Position numbers and translations under genes: made by a program. This document shows positions 38,356-46,756 of a stretch of DNA of 54,861 bases, piece after piece; position 1 is the stretch's first letter, and each line of letters starts with the position of its first letter. This stretch comes from Achromobacter sp. UMC46. Its GTDB lineage: Bacteria > Pseudomonadota > Gammaproteobacteria > Burkholderiales > Burkholderiaceae_B. Below the pieces are notes generated by a model. The model searched no databases and had not been told where the DNA came from. It saw only the letters and a program-made list of their open reading frames with translations. The DNA is taken from assembly GCF_014170335.1 (NCBI RefSeq), contig NZ_LZZS01000007.1, positions 1 through 54,861 of the forward strand, in the 5' to 3' direction.

Positions 38356-38940
38356 TTAGCGCCGCGGCAGCCCGCGCAGCAGCAGGTCCAGCGCGTGCAA
38401 GGCTTGATCGAGCCGGGGCGCGTCATCGGGGGCGTCGGCGATCCAGAACGCGCTGTCGGTCAAGCTGCCGTTCACCAGCCGGGCAAGGGCCTGCGGGTCG
38501 GCGTCGTCGATGATGCGCGCCTCCATCAGCCCCTGCAGCAGCGCAGCAAGCGACGCGATGCACTGTTGTTGGGCGGCGTCGGTCGCCGGGCCCAGCACCG
38601 CCCGGGCGTCCTGCAGTACGATGCGGCGGATTTCGGGTTCGGTCGCCATGCGCAGGTAAGCGCGGCAGCGTTCGCGGAAGGCCTCCCAGGGGGCGGCGGC
38701 TTGCGCCGACACCGCATTGAGCCGTTCGTCCACCTCGTCGTCGATTTGTTCGACGACGGCCGCCAGCAAGCCTTTCTTGTCACCGAAATGGTGATACAAA
38801 GCCCCTCGCGTCAGCCCCGCAGAAGCGGTCAGCTCGTCCATGGACGTGGCGGCGTAGCCCGTGTGCTGAAAGGCGCGCCGGGCGGTCGCCAGCAATTTGG
38901 CCCGGGTGGCTTCGATCATCTCGGCGCGCGAACGCGACAT
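38356..38940 (-). CDS. TetR-family transcriptional regulator
   Basis: Ligand-responsive repressor of 194 residues. The N-terminal DNA-binding domain is typical: RAKLLATARRAFQHTGYAATSMDELTASAGLTRGALYHHFGDKKGLL at residues about 12-58 is the helix-turn-helix region. The C-terminal part, a ligand and dimer domain, shows no assignable specificity. The ATG at 38940 has GGAG seven bases upstream. It faces the second MFS gene across a 94-base control region with two matching operators, so it probably represses that gene and itself. Confidence 0.92.
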   Translation of the reverse strand: MSRSRAEMIEATRAKLLATARRAFQHTGYAATSMDELTASAGLTRGALYHHFGDKKGLLAAVVEQIDDEVDERLNAVSAQAAAPWEAFRERCRAYLRMATEPEIRRIVLQDARAVLGPATDAAQQQCIASLAALLQGLMEARIIDDADPQALARLVNGSLTDSAFWIADAPDDAPRLDQALHALDLLLRGLPRR

Positions 38941-38954
38941 GTGGTTCTCCAGTG

Positions 38955-38994
38955 ACATACGGCGCGTATGTTAATTGACATACGCAATGTATGT
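38955..38994. promoter_or_regulatory. Double TetR-type operator
   Basis: Two copies of ACATAC-N5-GTATGT at 38955-38971 and 38978-38994, starting 23 bases apart; the first is extended to ACATACG-N3-CGTATGT. They lie just upstream of the tetR start and in the promoter region of the divergent MFS gene. Confidence 0.8.
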
Positions 38995-39034
38995 GAATAC
39001 GATCTCGCCGTCCACCAGGTTCAAAAGGTTATCG

Positions 39035-40225
39035 GTGTCCAATCCGTATCGTGAGTTGTTCAAAGCGCCCGGCGCCATGGGTTTCGTGTTGGCCGGCGCG
39101 ATCGCGCGCCTGCCCTTGCCGATGATCGGCATCGGCATCATCACGATGCTGTCCGAGGTGCGCGGATCCTATGGGCTGGCGGGCGCCGTCGCCGCGACGT
39201 TCGCGCTGGCCACGGCGTTGCTTGCCCCGCGCATCTCGCGCCTGGTGGACCGCCATGGGCAAGGGCGGGTGCTGCCGCTGGCGGCGGGCATATGCGTGCT
39301 GGCGCTGATCGCGCTGGCAGCGTGCGTGCGATGGAACGCGCCCGATTGGACGCTGTTCGTCTTCGCCGCGTTGACGGGCGCCTTGCCCAGCATGCCCGCC
39401 ATGATCCGCGCGCGGTGGACGGAAATCTATCGCGACCAGCCGCAGTTGCGCACCGCCTATGCGCTGGAGTCGGTGGCCGACGAACTCAGCTTCATCGTGG
39501 GGCCGCCGATTTCGGTGGGCTTGAGCGTGGCACTGTTCCCCCAGGCGGCGCCGCTGGCCGCGGCCTTGCTGCTGGCGGTGGGCGTGACGGCATTCGTCCT
39601 GCAACGGGGCACCGCGCCTGCCGTGCAGGTCAGGCAAGCCGGGCGCGAGGCCTCGGTGTTGCGCATGCCGCCGATGCGGTCGCTGGTCGCCATGATGTCG
39701 GCCATGGGCGTTATCGTCGGCACGATCGACGTGCTCAGCGTCGCGTTCGCCCGCGCGCAAGGCGTGCCGGCGGGCGCCAGCCTGATCCTGTCGGCCTATG
39801 CCCTGGGCTCGTGCGTGGCGGGGCTTGTTTTCGGCGTGCTGAAATTTCAGATGCCGCTTGCGCGGATGCTGTCCATCGCCGCGGCGGTCACGGCCTTCAC
39901 GACCTTGCCCTTGCTGCTGGTGAACGACCTCGTCACGCTGTCGCTGGGCGTGCTGCTGGCCGGGCTGTCGTTCGCGCCGACGATGATCATCGCCATGGCG
40001 CTGGTCGAAAGCAGCGTGCCGGGCCAGCGCCTGACCGAAGGCCTGACATGGCTGGTGACCGGGCTGGGCGCGGGGGTGGCTGCGGGCGCCGCGATGGCGG
40101 GCTGGGTGGTCGACCACTACGGCGTGCGGGCGGGATTCTGGACGGCGGTCGCCGCCGGCGCGATCGTGCTCCTGGTGGCCTTGCCGGGGGCGCGGGCGGC
40201 GCAGGCGCAGCGTGCCGCGCCCTGA
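39035..40225 (+). CDS. MFS transporter under TetR control
   Basis: 396-residue membrane carrier with about 12 segments, probably an efflux pump. Visible landmarks: SNPYRELFKAPGAMGFVLAGAIARLPLPM at the start, RISRLVDRHGQGRVLP as the loop 2-3 motif, and a long hydrophobic second half. I use the GTG at 39035 because AAAAGG lies six bases upstream. Starts further upstream (ATG at 38987) would fall inside the TetR operator. The divergent tetR gene and its operators indicate induction by the ligand exported. Confidence 0.82.
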   Translation: MSNPYRELFKAPGAMGFVLAGAIARLPLPMIGIGIITMLSEVRGSYGLAGAVAATFALATALLAPRISRLVDRHGQGRVLPLAAGICVLALIALAACVRWNAPDWTLFVFAALTGALPSMPAMIRARWTEIYRDQPQLRTAYALESVADELSFIVGPPISVGLSVALFPQAAPLAAALLLAVGVTAFVLQRGTAPAVQVRQAGREASVLRMPPMRSLVAMMSAMGVIVGTIDVLSVAFARAQGVPAGASLILSAYALGSCVAGLVFGVLKFQMPLARMLSIAAAVTAFTTLPLLLVNDLVTLSLGVLLAGLSFAPTMIIAMALVESSVPGQRLTEGLTWLVTGLGAGVAAGAAMAGWVVDHYGVRAGFWTAVAAGAIVLLVALPGARAAQAQRAAP

Positions 40226-40290
40226 CACGGCGCGCCGATAGAATGGCGGTTCCGGCGCGCTGCGGGGCGCGCCGTCCACAGGAGCACATC

Positions 40291-40689
40291 ATGTCCAGAA
40301 CCGTCGTCAATCCCGACACCGTTTTCAACACCGTCCAGTACGGATTCAGCCAAGCCGTCATCGTGACGGGGCAGCGCAGGATGCTGCTGTCGGGCCAGGT
40401 CGGCGTCGACCTCCAAGAACGCACGGTCGGGCCAGGCCTGCAAGAGCAGACAGAGGCCGCGCTGGACAACATCGAACGTGTACTCGCCGCGGCGGGTGGA
40501 ACGCTGGCGCAGGTGATCATGCTGCGCATCTACATCTGCGAGACCGTCCGCGAAGATCAGGAAGTGATCGCGCAAGCCTTGCGCGACCGCTTTCCCGTGG
40601 ACCCGCCGCCGTCGTCATGGGTCATCGTCAGCGGGCTGTCCCTGCCTGAATGGCTGGTCGAGATCGAAGCGGAAGCGATGCTGGACTAG
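40291..40689 (+). CDS. RidA-superfamily protein lacking the deaminase arginine
   Basis: 132 residues with the YjgF/RidA fold: the opening strand FSQAVIVTGQRRMLLSGQVGVD, the helix EALDNIERVLAAAGGTLAQVIMLRIYI, and the closing WLVEIEAEAML. At the position where active RidA proteins have Arg (HRPARx), this one has DPPPSSW, so enamine/imine deaminase activity is unlikely and it may belong to another Rid subgroup. ATG at 40291 follows GGAG. It is near the TetR-controlled MFS gene, 65 bases downstream, possibly co-transcribed. Confidence 0.83.
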   Translation: MSRTVVNPDTVFNTVQYGFSQAVIVTGQRRMLLSGQVGVDLQERTVGPGLQEQTEAALDNIERVLAAAGGTLAQVIMLRIYICETVREDQEVIAQALRDRFPVDPPPSSWVIVSGLSLPEWLVEIEAEAMLD

Positions 40690-40698
40690 AAGGGCGAT

Positions 40699-41610
40699 TC
40701 AGCCCTTTTCGCGCCAGGGCGTGGCGGCGAACGCCGCGCGCAGGTGCGCCAGGAATCCGGCAGTCCGGGCGGACAGGTCCTGGCGCGACTTCACCAGCGC
40801 CACCACATTGGCGTCGGGCAGGCTCCACCCGGCCAGCAGCGGTACCAGCGACCGGGCTTTCACGTGCTCGGCCACATCCCATTCCGATCGCGCGACGATG
40901 CCGTGGCCGGCCAGCGCCCACGCCACGGCCGCTGCCCCGGTGTTGCTGGACAGCACGGGCGCGATGCGCACGCCGATGGCGGGCCCGCGGCCGCGCTTGA
41001 ACCGCCACAAGGTCACGTCCTCATCGTTTTCGCGCAAGGCGATGCAGTCATGGTCGCGCAGGTCTTCGGGCTTGGCGGGCGCGCCGTGCCGGGCCAGATA
41101 GGCGGGCGATGCGCACAGGATGCGGCGGTTGGGCGCCAGGGGGTAGGCCACCAGCGTGGAATCGCGCAGCTCGCCGATATGCACCATCACATCCCAGTTG
41201 TCGGTGGCCAACCGTGGCGGACCATCGGACAGCGTCAGGCTGGCGGTGATGTCCGCGCTGCTTTGCCGGAAACCGGCCACCAGCCCGGCGACGTAGCGCT
41301 GCCCGAATCCCAGCGGCGCCACCACACGCAGATGGCCGGCCACGACGCCGCGCCGGCCAGCCAGCTCATCGGCCAGATCCCCTAATTCGCCGCAGATCTG
41401 CCCGGCCCGCAAGGCCAGCAGCCGTCCTTCGTCGGTCAGCGCGGTGCCGCGCCCCGACCGATTCACCAGCCTGACGCCTAATCGCTTTTCCAACGCATTC
41501 AGCCGCTGCGTGACGGCAGGGGGCGTCACGTCCAGGGCGCGCGCGGCCTGGGCAAGCGACGAAGTGGCTGCCAGGCTCATGAAAAAACGCAGGTCGTCGG
41601 TGGTGATCAT
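40699..41610 (-). CDS. LysR-family transcriptional regulator
   Basis: 303 residues. The winged helix-turn-helix is at the N-terminus (LRFFMSLAATSSLAQAARALDVTPPAVTQRLNALEKRLG) followed by a linker helix and a periplasmic-binding-protein-like effector domain. It resembles the GcvA/CrgA-like branch. It is divergent from the PLP-enzyme gene across 126 bases and presumably controls it and its own expression through the dyad at 41622-41636. Confidence 0.92.
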   Translation of the reverse strand: MITTDDLRFFMSLAATSSLAQAARALDVTPPAVTQRLNALEKRLGVRLVNRSGRGTALTDEGRLLALRAGQICGELGDLADELAGRRGVVAGHLRVVAPLGFGQRYVAGLVAGFRQSSADITASLTLSDGPPRLATDNWDVMVHIGELRDSTLVAYPLAPNRRILCASPAYLARHGAPAKPEDLRDHDCIALRENDEDVTLWRFKRGRGPAIGVRIAPVLSSNTGAAAVAWALAGHGIVARSEWDVAEHVKARSLVPLLAGWSLPDANVVALVKSRQDLSARTAGFLAHLRAAFAATPWREKG

Positions 41611-41621
41611 TCAGATTCACA

Positions 41622-41636
41622 TTAATTGAAAATTAA
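41622..41636. promoter_or_regulatory. LysR-type binding dyad
   Basis: TTAATT-GAA-AATTAA, a perfect AT-rich palindrome in a GC-rich setting, 12 bases upstream of the lysR start and about 100 bases upstream of the PLP-enzyme gene. Position and shape fit a LysR T-Nx-A box. Confidence 0.65.
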
Positions 41637-41736
41637 GCCTGTATTAAACACGCGCAGCCCCTCGCGCGCCATACTGCATGCAACCGGACCCAACTTGCGT
41701 GGCGTCCATCCGATCCGATCTGCCGAGACCGCCCTG

Positions 41737-42891
41737 ATGACTCTCTCCCGTCTGCCGACGCCCCTGGATTCCCTGGACACGCCTTGCTTGCTGCTGGACG
41801 AAACCCGCATGGAGCGCAATATCCAGCGCCTGAATGCGCTGATGGCTGGCCACGGGGTGCGATTGCGCCCGCATCTGAAGACGCCTAAATCGATCGACGT
41901 GGCGCGCCGAGTGATGGCCAGCCCTCAGGGGCCGGCTGCCGTCTCCACGCTGCAAGAGGCCGAACAATTTGCCGCCGCCGGCGTCACCGATCTGCTTTAC
42001 GCCGTCGGCGTGGCGCCCTCCAAGCTGGACCGCGTGTTGGCCCTGCGCCAAAAAGGCGTGGATCTGACGGTGGTGGTGGACAGCATCGAGGCGGCCCAGG
42101 CCGTTGCCGATCGCGCCACGGCCACGGGTAGTCCCGTGCCCACGCTGATCGAGATCGACTGCGACGGCCACCGCGCCGGCGTGCAGCCGGGCCATCACGG
42201 GCACCTGCTGTCCATCGCGCGCGTGCTGCATGCCGCGGGCTGTCTGCGCGGCGTCATGACGCATGCCGGCGAGTCCTACGGCTGCCGCAGCGCCGAGGCG
42301 ATCGCGGACATGGCCGAGCAAGAGCGTTGGGCCGCCGTCAGCTGCGCAGATGCGATCCGCCAGGCGGGGCTGCCGTGCCCAGTCGTCAGCGTCGGCTCCA
42401 CGCCCACCGCGCACTTCGCCCGCCACCTCGAGGGCGTGACCGAAGTGCGCGCTGGCGTCTACGTGTTCTTCGATCTGGTAATGGCGGGCTTGGGCGTATG
42501 CTCGGTCGACGACATCGCCGCCACCGTGCTGACCACCGTCATCGGCCATCAGGCCGACAAGGGCTGGATCCTCGTCGACGCGGGCTGGATGGCCATGTCG
42601 CGCGACCGGGGCACCGCCAAGCAACCGGTCGACCAGCTATACGGCCTGGTCTGCGACGTCGACGGCAAGGTCTATCCCGACTTGCTGCTGGCCGAAACCA
42701 ACCAGGAGCAGGGCATCATCGCGCTGCGTGCCGGCAGCGACGCCCGCCTGCCCGATCTGCCGCTGGGGACGAAACTGCGCATCGTGCCGAACCACGCCTG
42801 CGCTACATGCGCGCAGCACGACGCCTATCAGGTCGTGCGCTCGGGCGAGCCCGGCGTCGTCGCCCGCTGGGAACGCTTCCGCGGCTGGTAA
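41737..42891 (+). CDS. D-threonine aldolase / D-serine dehydratase-like PLP enzyme
   Basis: Fold-type III (alanine-racemase-like) PLP enzyme of the DSD1/DTA group, 384 residues. The PLP lysine is in RPHLKTPKS (Lys48). The metal-binding pair near the C-terminus is NHACATC (His and Cys at about 353 and 355). Members split D-threonine or D-3-hydroxyaspartate, or dehydrate D-serine to pyruvate and ammonia. It starts at the ATG at 41737; the frame upstream is not coding-like. A RidA gene lies 36 bases downstream, which fits an enamine-producing reaction. Confidence 0.88.
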   Translation: MTLSRLPTPLDSLDTPCLLLDETRMERNIQRLNALMAGHGVRLRPHLKTPKSIDVARRVMASPQGPAAVSTLQEAEQFAAAGVTDLLYAVGVAPSKLDRVLALRQKGVDLTVVVDSIEAAQAVADRATATGSPVPTLIEIDCDGHRAGVQPGHHGHLLSIARVLHAAGCLRGVMTHAGESYGCRSAEAIADMAEQERWAAVSCADAIRQAGLPCPVVSVGSTPTAHFARHLEGVTEVRAGVYVFFDLVMAGLGVCSVDDIAATVLTTVIGHQADKGWILVDAGWMAMSRDRGTAKQPVDQLYGLVCDVDGKVYPDLLLAETNQEQGIIALRAGSDARLPDLPLGTKLRIVPNHACATCAQHDAYQVVRSGEPGVVARWERFRGW

Positions 42892-42927
42892 GCCGCCGCC
42901 GTCTTTCACCGTCTACAGGAACCGACC

Positions 42928-43323
42928 ATGGATTTGATCAATACCTCCGACGCGACGCCGCCCGCCGGGCATTACTCCCAGGCGGTGCGGGCGAACGGCT
43001 TCGTCTTCGTGTCCGGCCAACTGGGCTTCCTGGCGCCCGCGCAGGCCGGCGCCAGGCCGCAACTGGCGGCCGGGGCCTCGGCCCAGACCGAAGAGGCGCT
43101 GCGCAGCGTGAAGGCGATCCTGGCGGCCGCCGGCGCATCGCTGACCACGGTCGCCAGCGTCACGGTGTACATCCCGGACATCGCGCTGTGGGACGAGGTC
43201 AACCGGGTCTACGAACGCGTGTTCGGCGATCATCGGCCGGCGCGGGCGGTCGTGCCCACGCGTGAATTGCATTACGGCGCGCTGGTCGAGATCAGCGTGG
43301 TGGCGGTGGCCGCCCAGGGCTGA
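42928..43323 (+). CDS. RidA-family enamine/imine deaminase
   Basis: 131 residues of the RidA fold with the catalytic Arg in HRPARAVVPTREL and the terminal LVEISVVAVA. RidA clears reactive 2-aminoacrylate made by PLP dehydratases, which suits the position right after the D-amino-acid enzyme gene. ATG at 42928 has AGGAA eight bases upstream. It differs from the neighbour at 40291, which lacks the arginine. Confidence 0.88.
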   Translation: MDLINTSDATPPAGHYSQAVRANGFVFVSGQLGFLAPAQAGARPQLAAGASAQTEEALRSVKAILAAAGASLTTVASVTVYIPDIALWDEVNRVYERVFGDHRPARAVVPTRELHYGALVEISVVAVAAQG

Positions 43324-43374
43324 TCCGACGCCTATAATGCGGTCGCCTCAATGCCTTCGGGGGAGAACGTTCGC

Positions 43375-43647
43375 ATGCAGTACGAATATCTGTTCTGGGC
43401 CATGGCCGCGATGGTGGCGGCCGCGCTGATCGGCGGCTCGCTTTGTGGCCGCCTGCGCTCGGTCAAGCAGGTGCTGGCAGGGGTGGTCGCACTGGCCGCC
43501 GCGGTCTTCGTGGCTGTTTTCCTGCTGTCGCGCCACGGCGGCTTCAGCGACTTGTCGGCGATGCTGTCGATCGCCGCGTTCATGTTCAGCCTGGTGATCG
43601 GCGCCGCCGCATCATTGCTCACGCGGCGCATCTTGCAGCGCCGCTGA
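43375..43647 (+). CDS. Small integral membrane protein of unknown function
   Basis: 90 residues with three hydrophobic segments: YLFWAMAAMVAAALIGGSL, VLAGVVALAAAVFVAVFLL and MLSIAAFMFSLVIGAAASLL. The final residues RRILQRR are basic, so that end is probably cytoplasmic. The ATG at 43375 follows GGGGGAGA by 8 bases; an extra start at 43351 is possible. A perfect -10 TATAAT (43333-43338) lies upstream, though no good -35 is visible. Unrecognised family. Confidence 0.7.
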   Translation: MQYEYLFWAMAAMVAAALIGGSLCGRLRSVKQVLAGVVALAAAVFVAVFLLSRHGGFSDLSAMLSIAAFMFSLVIGAAASLLTRRILQRR

Positions 43648-43664
43648 GCCCAGGCCATGCCGCT

Positions 43665-43967
43665 TTATTCTTCGGCGTCGAAGTCTTCGGCGTCTTCCTC
43701 GTCGTCCTCGTCCTGCTCCAGGGCGTCATAGCCCTTCCAGGTGATGCGCCAGCGCGTCGCGGCGGCGCTGGCTGCCGTTTCGCTCACTTGCTTGACCAGG
43801 CCAGCGTCCGACAGCAGGTCCAGATGATGCGCAATGGTCTGCAAGCCCTGTTCTTCAGGATGCGGGGCCAGGGCGGCGTTCTTGATGTCGTGCGTGCTCA
43901 GGTTGGGGCCGGGCGCGTCGCGCAGGGCACCCAGAATCGTGACGACCAGGTCGAAATCGCGTTGCAT
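43665..43967 (-). CDS. DUF2513-like small winged-helix-type protein
   Basis: 100 residues starting at the ATG at 43967 (QRDFDLVVTILGAL). The segment GLQTIAHHLDLLSDAGLVKQ, then RWRITWKGYDALE, matches the DUF2513 pattern, which looks like a winged helix (DNA-binding or protein-binding). The C-terminus is a very acidic tail (EQDEDDEEDAEDFDAEE). An upstream extension was rejected. Function unknown; a regulator or adaptor is possible. Confidence 0.65.
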   Translation of the reverse strand: MQRDFDLVVTILGALRDAPGPNLSTHDIKNAALAPHPEEQGLQTIAHHLDLLSDAGLVKQVSETAASAAATRWRITWKGYDALEQDEDDEEDAEDFDAEE

Positions 43968-44087
43968 GATGTTCACCGTGTTGAAAATGGGTAGGCCGAC
44001 AATAGCAGAGTTCCGTGGCGCCGATGCGACAGGGCGCAAGCCCGGGTTACAGTCCAGGGTTCACGATAACGAAACACACAGAACGCT

Positions 44088-44486
44088 ATGAAGAAACCCG
44101 CTGAGCGCGATTGCCTCGCGCTGATCCCCGGCTACTCGGGCCAGGCTGCCAAGCTCTTTCTTTCGCGCGGCGAAGACGACCGCATTGCCGGCGTGACGGT
44201 CTATGACCTGCTGGGACACGTCAAGCTGCAGGGCGATGCCGAGGCGGCCGCCGCCTGGATCGGCGAGTGGCTGGCCGAAGAAGCCGGCAACCGCAAGGCC
44301 CGCCGTACCCAACTGCTGGCCCAGATGTTCATCTGCAAGCTGACGGGCGACGAGAAGGATACCTTCCTGACGGCCCAGAAGCCGCTGATCCGCGTCCTGG
44401 CCGAAGCCGGGGTGCGCTGCCGTAGCGTCGCCGCCACGTCCGGCGCCGCCAGGCAGTCCCTGGGTCCGAATGTCAAGAAGCATTAG
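44088..44486 (+). CDS. Protein of unknown function
   Basis: 132 residues, cytoplasmic by composition, with no motif I can assign. Stretches such as LALIPGYSGQAAKLFLSRGEDD and AEAAAAWIGEWLAEEAGNRKARRTQLLAQMF suggest a mixed then helical fold. It is divergent from the DUF2513-like gene. The lysine-rich ends (KKPAER and NVKKH) are notable but not diagnostic. Confidence 0.6.
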   Translation: MKKPAERDCLALIPGYSGQAAKLFLSRGEDDRIAGVTVYDLLGHVKLQGDAEAAAAWIGEWLAEEAGNRKARRTQLLAQMFICKLTGDEKDTFLTAQKPLIRVLAEAGVRCRSVAATSGAARQSLGPNVKKH

Positions 44487-44581
44487 CATAAGGCTGTTAT
44501 AGTCGCGCCTGGGCGTGAGATTGCACCTGCACGGTGCGTGCGTCCAAGTGGGCTGGGCCCGCTGATCAAGGAAGATTGAAC

Positions 44582-44902
44582 ATGGAAATAGTAAGTCGGC
44601 ACCTTGCCGACGTGGCGGGCGGCGTCGAGCTGCTCACGACGATTGATGGCGAGTCCATCAGCGTCTATGTCGTAGTGGGCGTAACCGATCTCAATGCGAT
44701 CGCGGACATCGTCCCCATCGAGAAAGTCGATGCTGGAGCGGATATCCACGCTTCAAATGTCGACAATGTTGATAATGCGCAAGAACAAATCGACCAAGTC
44801 CTGGAAAATATGAATCCCGGCGACGTGGCGGTTTTCCTTTGCTCGGGTTCCGATGCTTTTGGCGCGGCACTCGATTTGTTGGGTTTACCTATCGACGAGT
44901 AA
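44582..44902 (+). CDS. Acidic protein of unknown function
   Basis: 106 residues with a low calculated charge from many Asp/Glu (HASNVDNVDNAQEQIDQVLENM). The ATG at 44582 has AAGGA eight bases upstream, supporting translation. The beginning EIVSRHLADVAGGVELLTTIDGESISVYVVV looks like beta strands. No family recognised. Confidence 0.6.
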   Translation: MEIVSRHLADVAGGVELLTTIDGESISVYVVVGVTDLNAIADIVPIEKVDAGADIHASNVDNVDNAQEQIDQVLENMNPGDVAVFLCSGSDAFGAALDLLGLPIDE

Positions 44903-45272
44903 GCCTGACGGCAAACCAAAGTGCCTATCTGAACGGCGTATGAAGGATGTACGGGTTTAGAAGGCATTTATATAAGCCTTGATTGTTTTTTTATGATGTA
45001 TGGGTGTTTACACCTATGCAGGGACAAGTTTTGCCTATGAAAACGTGCAAATTTTCAACGCAGTTTCTCTTTGTTGCATTATTGGCACGTATTTTTTAGG
45101 ATTATGTTGACTTGTGAGGGGAACATAACGATAGTGTCGGCACACGATCACAAGCGTTGCGATTTTCGTTCAGTGCCGTGCCTTTTCCGGCTCAGCGTTA
45201 TTGTTCTACTGTCCCCTCCTTGATTGATTCGTGACCTCCGGGCATTTGCCCATTATCTCTAGGAAATACAGT
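44903..45272 (+). other. AT-rich region and long leader of the first cold-shock gene
   Basis: No gene seen. The DNA from about 44960 to 45120 is unusually AT-rich and contains the dyad GGTGT-TT-ACACC (45003-45014). The last 130 bases form the probable untranslated leader of the cold-shock gene. Confidence 0.6.
45107..45135 (+). promoter_or_regulatory. Putative promoter of the first cold-shock gene
   Basis: TTGACT (45107-45112), 17-base spacer, GATAGT (45130-45135). The start point would be near 45142, giving a leader of about 130 bases, long in the way typical for cspA-type genes. Confidence 0.45.
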
Positions 45273-45476
45273 ATGGAAACCGGCGTCGTTAAGTGGTTCA
45301 ATTCGGAAAAAGGCTATGGCTTCATCACCCCGGAAGCGGGTGGTAAGGATCTGTTCGCTCACTTCTCCGAAATCCAGGGTTCTGGCTTCAAGTCTCTGGA
45401 AGAGAACCAGCGCGTCAGCTTTGTGACGGCCAATGGCCCCAAGGGCCCGCAAGCCACGAAGATTCAGGTCCTGTAA
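45273..45476 (+). CDS. Cold-shock protein (CspA family)
   Basis: Single OB-fold RNA chaperone of 67 residues. RNP1 is KGYGFI at about 15-20 and RNP2 is DLFAHFS near 28-34; the opening [13 protein letters not shown] is canonical. AGGA lies eight bases before the ATG. A terminator follows. A second copy lies at 46504. It probably binds mRNA and may be induced by cold or growth phase. Confidence 0.95.
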   Translation: METGVVKWFNSEKGYGFITPEAGGKDLFAHFSEIQGSGFKSLEENQRVSFVTANGPKGPQATKIQVL

Positions 45477-45490
45477 AGGTCTGAGTTTTC

Positions 45491-45520
45491 AAAAAAGCCC
45501 CTTCGGGGGCTTTTTTTGTT
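45491..45520 (+). terminator. Intrinsic terminator of the first cold-shock gene
   Basis: GCCCC-TTCG-GGGGC stem with a UUCG loop, flanked by A6 and followed by T7; 15 bases past the stop. Confidence 0.95.
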
Positions 45521-45599
45521 TTTGCGCGGTATCCTTCCGGGGTTCGGTCTGTCGGGCGCCGCCCGTCATCGCCGCGTCTCCATGCCCCAGGATCCTGCC

Positions 45600-46163
45600 A
45601 TGATTTCCCCCTCTCCGACGCCGGTAGCCGTGCAACCGCAAGACGTGGTCGCGTTCTGGATGGATGCGGGGCCGACGCAGTGGTTCAGCAAGAGTGACGC
45701 GTTCGATACCGAGTTCCGCCGGCGTTTTGAGGCCGCGCATTGGGCCGCTGCTTCGCGCGAGCTGGACGACTGGCTGGAAGACGCCGACGGCGCCCTGGCG
45801 CTCATGATCCTGCTGGACCAGTTCCCGAGGAACGCCTATCGGGGAACTGCGCATATGTTCGCCACCGACCCCCTGGCCCAATATTTCGCTGAACGGGCGA
45901 TTGCGTCCGGCCACGACCTTGCCGTCGATCCGCAACTGCGCCAGTTTTTCTATCTGCCGTTCGAGCATGCGGAAAGCCTGGTCACGCAGAACCGTGGCGT
46001 CGCGCTGATGGAACCCCTGGACCCCGATTCGCTACGCTGGGCCGTCCTGCATCGCGACATCATCAAACGCTTCGGGCGGTTCCCGCACCGCAACGCGGCG
46101 CTGGGCCGTCAGACCACGCAAGCCGAACAAGAGTTCTTGGACGTCGGCGGCTTCTCCGGCTAG
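45600..46163 (+). CDS. DUF924 family protein
   Basis: 187-residue helical protein of the DUF924 family, which resembles TPR-like folds and has no settled function. Diagnostic stretches are VVAFWMDAGPTQWF, ALMILLDQFPRNAYRGTAHMFATDPLA, QFFYLPFEHAESL and HRDIIKRFGRFPHRN. The ATG at 45600 has AGGA eight bases upstream; a longer start at 45582 is possible. Confidence 0.9.
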   Translation: MISPSPTPVAVQPQDVVAFWMDAGPTQWFSKSDAFDTEFRRRFEAAHWAAASRELDDWLEDADGALALMILLDQFPRNAYRGTAHMFATDPLAQYFAERAIASGHDLAVDPQLRQFFYLPFEHAESLVTQNRGVALMEPLDPDSLRWAVLHRDIIKRFGRFPHRNAALGRQTTQAEQEFLDVGGFSG

Positions 46164-46503
46164 CGCCTCGGGCAGGCAGGGCCCCCGGTCTGGTCGCAGC
46201 GGCAGCCGGTATCGGCATGTATCAGTTCTTGCCAAGGTGAAAATATTCCGTTGCCCGAAGCATTGTCGGCGCCAGCCGTCGCGGCGTTTGCCGGTGCTTC
46301 CTCGCATGTCGGTCCACCAGCTCCATCCTTCGCATATTTGACGTTTTTCGGGGTTCGCCAATACACTGGGTTCAGCGAGATTTTCAAGCGACGCGGTCTG
46401 CGTTAACTTGTCGCCGTCAGTGGTGCTGCGGTTGCTTCCTCTCCCATCCTTGATGATCTGGCGCCCCGCGAGCAATCGCACTTTCTAGGTTCAAGGACAC
46501 TCC
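46164..46503 (+). other. Leader region of the second cold-shock gene
   Basis: A 340-base gap without a gene. It contains the promoter at 46338-46367 and a leader of about 130 bases that shares TCCTTGAT, a following GAT, and TCTAGG with the leader of the first cold-shock gene. Confidence 0.55.
46338..46367 (+). promoter_or_regulatory. Putative promoter of the second cold-shock gene
   Basis: TTGACG (46338-46343), 18-base spacer, TACACT (46362-46367). Predicted leader of about 130 bases, the same length as for the first cold-shock gene. Confidence 0.45.
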
Positions 46504-46710
46504 ATGGCAACCGGCATCGTTAAGTGGTTCAACGCCGAAAAGGGTTACGGCTTCATCATGCCCGACGACGGCAGCAAAGACCTTTTCGCCCATTACTCCG
46601 AAATCCGCAGCGAAGGCTACAAGTCGCTGCAGGAAAACCAGCGCGTCACCTTCGAGGTCGGTACCGGTCCCAAGGGCCCGAGCGCCAAGAACATCAAGGT
46701 CGCGGCCTGA
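46504..46710 (+). CDS. Cold-shock protein (CspA family), second copy
   Basis: 68 residues, closely related to the protein at 45273. RNP1 is KGYGFIM and RNP2 is DLFAHYS; the loop differs (PDDGSKD versus PEAGGKD) and the C-terminal strand is KNIKVAA. AAGGA lies 6 bases before the ATG. Two paralogues 1.2 kb apart, each with its own promoter and terminator, suggest an old local duplication. Confidence 0.95.
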   Translation: MATGIVKWFNAEKGYGFIMPDDGSKDLFAHYSEIRSEGYKSLQENQRVTFEVGTGPKGPSAKNIKVAA

Positions 46711-46756
46711 TGTTTTCCGGGTAGCGCTCCGGGCGAGATCCCGGTGTTCGGCCCAT

